Shown here: in pieces, positions 4,795-6,713 of the stretch
Position numbering within the stretch: the first letter of the stretch is position 1
Layout of the letters: each line of letters begins with the position of its first letter
Notes under the pieces: model-generated
Database searches by the model: none
Told to the model about the DNA's origin: nothing
The model's input: the letters and a program-made list of their open reading frames with translations, nothing else
Position numbers and translations under genes: made by a program
From: a candidate division FCPU426 bacterium
Lineage (GTDB): Bacteria > Oederibacteriota > PGYV01 > Palsa-1178
DNA: 6,713 bases
Direction: 5' to 3'
Assembly (NCBI GenBank): GCA_003167475.1
Contig: PMTB01000113.1
Span: 1 to 6,713 of the forward strand

Positions 4795-6081
4795 ATGAAA
4801 AAAAGGACAATATTGGTTTTGTGGGCGGCGTTTTTGGCGCTGCCTTTGCCGGCGATCGCCGGGGACGTGACATGGCAGGACTGCGTTAAAGAAGCTATGT
4901 CGGGAAACAGCTCGATCATTTCGGCCAGGGAAAAGCTCAACCAGGCAAGGTCGCAAAACTGGTCCGCGCCTGCGGCTGCATTTCCGCAGATATCGGCGTC
5001 CGCTTCCGGGTCAAAGAACGGGTATGAAGCCGGGCCGAACACCGTGCCCTATACGGGGAATACGCAGACACAGAATTATTCCTACGGTCTTACCGTAAGA
5101 CAGCTGGTCTTTGACGGTTTTCAGAATACGCAGGATATATTGCAGGCTTCCGAGACTGTAAAAGCGGCTGAGTTCAATTATAAGGCCGCGTCGGCCCAGG
5201 TCAGGTACAGCCTTAGGTCGGCATACGTGGGCCTCATGAAAGCCCAGGACATGATTAAGGTAACGGCACAGATCTTGAGCCTGAGGAAGAAGCAGTATGA
5301 GGACGTGAAGCTCAGATATAACGGAGGCACGGAGGATATAGGCGCGGTCATGAGTTCGGAAGCTGATTTTAAACAGGCTGATTTCTCCGCGGGGCAGGCG
5401 CTGCGCACGCTTGAAGTTGCAAAGGAATCACTTTGCAGCGCAATAGGCAGGGATATAAATTCCGATATTTCAGTGAAGGAAGATTTCACGATAACCGAAG
5501 ATACTACCATAGAGCCTGATTTCAAGGCGCTGCTGCTTACCAACCTGGGTTACCTTGCCGCGGTATCCCAGCGCAGGGCCGCCCAGTTTGCTTTCGGTTC
5601 CTCGGTAAGTTCTTTCCTGCCGCAGGCATACGCGAGCGGGAGCGTGGGAAGAGGCGCGGCTACGCTTCTCCCGCAGGATACCACCTGGTCGCTCGGGCTT
5701 AACATTTCTTTTACGATATTCGATGGCGGCAAGTCGGAAGCGCAGTGCTCACAGGCTTTGGCGGCTTTAAACCAGGCTAAGGCGGATGAAAAGGCCAGCT
5801 CCGACAATACCACGATAAGCCTTAAAAACGCGTGGTATGGTTTTAAGGACGCGTTCATGACAGTGGCTGTGCAGCAAAAATATTTTGACGCGAGCGCGCA
5901 GCGTGCTAAAATTTCCGATGTACAGTATTCCACGGGACTTACCGATTTTAACAACTGGACCATAATTCAAAACACACTTGTAAGTTCACAGACTGCAATT
6001 GTTTCGGCTCAGGCCGGATTATTGACAGCAGAAGCCGCCTGGATACAGGCAAAGGGAGGAACATTGGAAGATGAAAAATAA
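4795..6081 (+). CDS. TolC-family outer-membrane efflux/secretion channel
   Basis: A 428-residue precursor with a classical signal peptide: KKR at 2-4, a hydrophobic core (about 6-19), and an AIA cleavage site giving a mature start at Gly23. The body is the two-fold OEP repeat of TolC-type trimeric channels, which carry drugs, proteins or other cargo from a periplasmic adaptor through the outer membrane. Repeat 1 begins VTWQDCVKEAMSGN (25-38), with the beta segment FPQISASASG (63-72) and a VFDGF turn (105-109). Repeat 2 has FLPQAYASGS (274-283) and IFDGG (308-312), the same strand-helix pattern. Ala/Gln-rich helices follow each, forming the periplasmic coiled coil. The next gene, an adaptor, overlaps its last 11 nt, which makes an efflux operon the clear reading. 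Cargo cannot be told. The C-terminus is short and hydrophilic, without the long tail of E. coli TolC. Confidence 0.92.
   Translation: MKKRTILVLWAAFLALPLPAIAGDVTWQDCVKEAMSGNSSIISAREKLNQARSQNWSAPAAAFPQISASASGSKNGYEAGPNTVPYTGNTQTQNYSYGLTVRQLVFDGFQNTQDILQASETVKAAEFNYKAASAQVRYSLRSAYVGLMKAQDMIKVTAQILSLRKKQYEDVKLRYNGGTEDIGAVMSSEADFKQADFSAGQALRTLEVAKESLCSAIGRDINSDISVKEDFTITEDTTIEPDFKALLLTNLGYLAAVSQRRAAQFAFGSSVSSFLPQAYASGSVGRGAATLLPQDTTWSLGLNISFTIFDGGKSEAQCSQALAALNQAKADEKASSDNTTISLKNAWYGFKDAFMTVAVQQKYFDASAQRAKISDVQYSTGLTDFNNWTIIQNTLVSSQTAIVSAQAGLLTAEAAWIQAKGGTLEDEK
6054..6060 (+). promoter_or_regulatory. Shine-Dalgarno site of the adaptor gene
   Basis: GGGAGGA lies inside the TolC-family coding end, 10 nt before the ATG at 6071. 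It supports translation of the overlapping adaptor frame from that start. Confidence 0.7.
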
Positions 6082-6713
6082 AAAAGTATTATTTTGGTCA
6101 ATAGGAATAGCATTGGTGCTGATCATCGGGTTTATTGTTTTTAATCAGAAAAAAGCCACGGTTGTAAGCGTGGAATATACTGTGAAAAAAGGCACTATAA
6201 AAGTGGCCGTATCCACAACCGGCACTGTATTGCCGCAGAACAGGCTGCAGATACAGCCGCCATTGGCAGGCAGGCTTGACAGCATACTGGTTGTAGAGGG
6301 CCAGTATGTGAAAAAGGGCCAGACGCTTGCATATATGAGCTCCACTGACAGGGTTGCCATACTTGACGCGGCCCGCGCTCAGGGCGAAAAGAACATGAAA
6401 GAATGGGAAGATACCTATAAGCCGATACCTTTGATAGCGCCGATCAACGGCCAGGTTATTGTAAGCGACATGCAGCCGGGCCAGTCAGTTGCCACTTCTG
6501 ACGCGGTGATAGTGCTTTCCGACAGGCTTATTGTTCAGGCTCAGGTTGATGAAACCGATGTCGGCAAGATCAAACTCGGTCAGAAAACCAAAATAGCGCT
6601 TGATGCCTATCCTGACCAGTCGATTGACGGCAAGGTCGACCATATTTATTATGAATCAAAGACCGTTAACAATGTCACAATATATAATGTGGATATCCTT
6701 CCCATGAAAGTGC
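6071..6713 (+). CDS. HlyD/MFP-family periplasmic adaptor (partial, 3' end outside window)
   Basis: The frame opens at ATG 6071, 11 nt before the TolC-family stop, and stays open to the window edge (214 residues). It begins MKNKKVLFW with a single membrane helix or uncleaved signal at about 6-24. VKKGTIKVAVSTTGTVLP (38-55) starts the membrane-proximal and barrel strands. The first lipoyl half is LAGRLDSILVVEGQYVKKGQ (65-84) and the second is LIAPINGQVIVSDMQPGQSV (121-140). The barrel continues with IVQAQVDETDVGKIKLGQ (154-171) and DAYPDQSIDGKVDHI (178-192). Such adaptors join an inner-membrane ABC or RND transporter to a TolC channel. Only about 36 residues lie between the lipoyl halves, so the helical hairpin that normally reaches the channel is very short. 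The barrel motifs look closest to adaptors of MacAB-like ABC exporters, but the transporter type is not visible. Confidence 0.92.
   Translation, partial: MKNKKVLFWSIGIALVLIIGFIVFNQKKATVVSVEYTVKKGTIKVAVSTTGTVLPQNRLQIQPPLAGRLDSILVVEGQYVKKGQTLAYMSSTDRVAILDAARAQGEKNMKEWEDTYKPIPLIAPINGQVIVSDMQPGQSVATSDAVIVLSDRLIVQAQVDETDVGKIKLGQKTKIALDAYPDQSIDGKVDHIYYESKTVNNVTIYNVDILPMKV

Noticed and set aside
5178..6360. Several - strand frames under the TolC-family and adaptor genes
   Set aside because: All are antisense shadows of genes with strong domain evidence. The Ser/Leu-rich products are what Ala/Gln-rich helices give in reverse.
1..6713. Search for CRISPR arrays, transposon ends, tRNA/rRNA genes, riboswitches and direct repeats
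   Set aside because: Read by eye on both strands, nothing showed repeated spacing, tRNA-like cloverleaf elements, or inverted-repeat ends. Short or degenerate elements could still be missed without computation.

Overview
This window reads as chromosomal housekeeping DNA from a Gram-negative bacterium, probably from an uncultured lineage. The base composition is intermediate, and Arg AGG and Ile ATA codons are used heavily throughout. A TolC-type outer-membrane protein and a periplasmic adaptor show that the cell has two membranes. The gene set (yggT/yggU neighbours, a trimeric-type PNP beside mtnA, and a 30-residue mS38/Cox24-like basic protein beside yebC) would fit the PVC/Omnitrophota/Elusimicrobia part of the tree. 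That placement is a guess from general familiarity and not a demonstrated assignment. All genes I can support are on the + strand.

Region 1 (1-2690) is a tightly packed gene chain: the end of a YggT-like membrane protein, a DUF167/YggU protein, a purine-nucleoside-phosphorylase-family enzyme, MtnA (5-methylthioribose-1-phosphate isomerase), and a hotdog-fold thioesterase. Three of the four junctions are ATGA stop/start overlaps. The fourth has a 6-nt gap with the Shine-Dalgarno sequence inside the end of the upstream gene. The PNP-family enzyme and MtnA make consecutive steps of methylthioadenosine (MTA) salvage if the phosphorylase accepts MTA. Several of its specificity positions support that.

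Region 2 (2691-3696) holds a very short gene for a 30-residue Lys/Arg-rich protein that resembles the AURKAIP1/COX24 (mS38) ribosomal-protein domain. It is followed by yebC (a TACO1-family translation factor) and a near-ideal intrinsic terminator. This is a small translation-related module.

Region 3 (3697-4716) is a stand-alone TIGR01212/YhcC/YtqA-type radical SAM gene, possibly with its own promoter, and its annotated start should be 3799.

Region 4 (4717-6713) begins a tripartite efflux or secretion operon: a TolC-family outer-membrane channel and, overlapping it by 11 nt, an HlyD/MFP periplasmic adaptor that runs off the window edge. The inner-membrane transporter would be expected just downstream.

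I looked for mobile elements, CRISPR arrays, RNA genes, riboswitches and unusual repeats and saw none. I do not see a wholly new system. The two points most worth following up are the MTA-leaning phosphorylase next to mtnA and the micro-ORF next to yebC.
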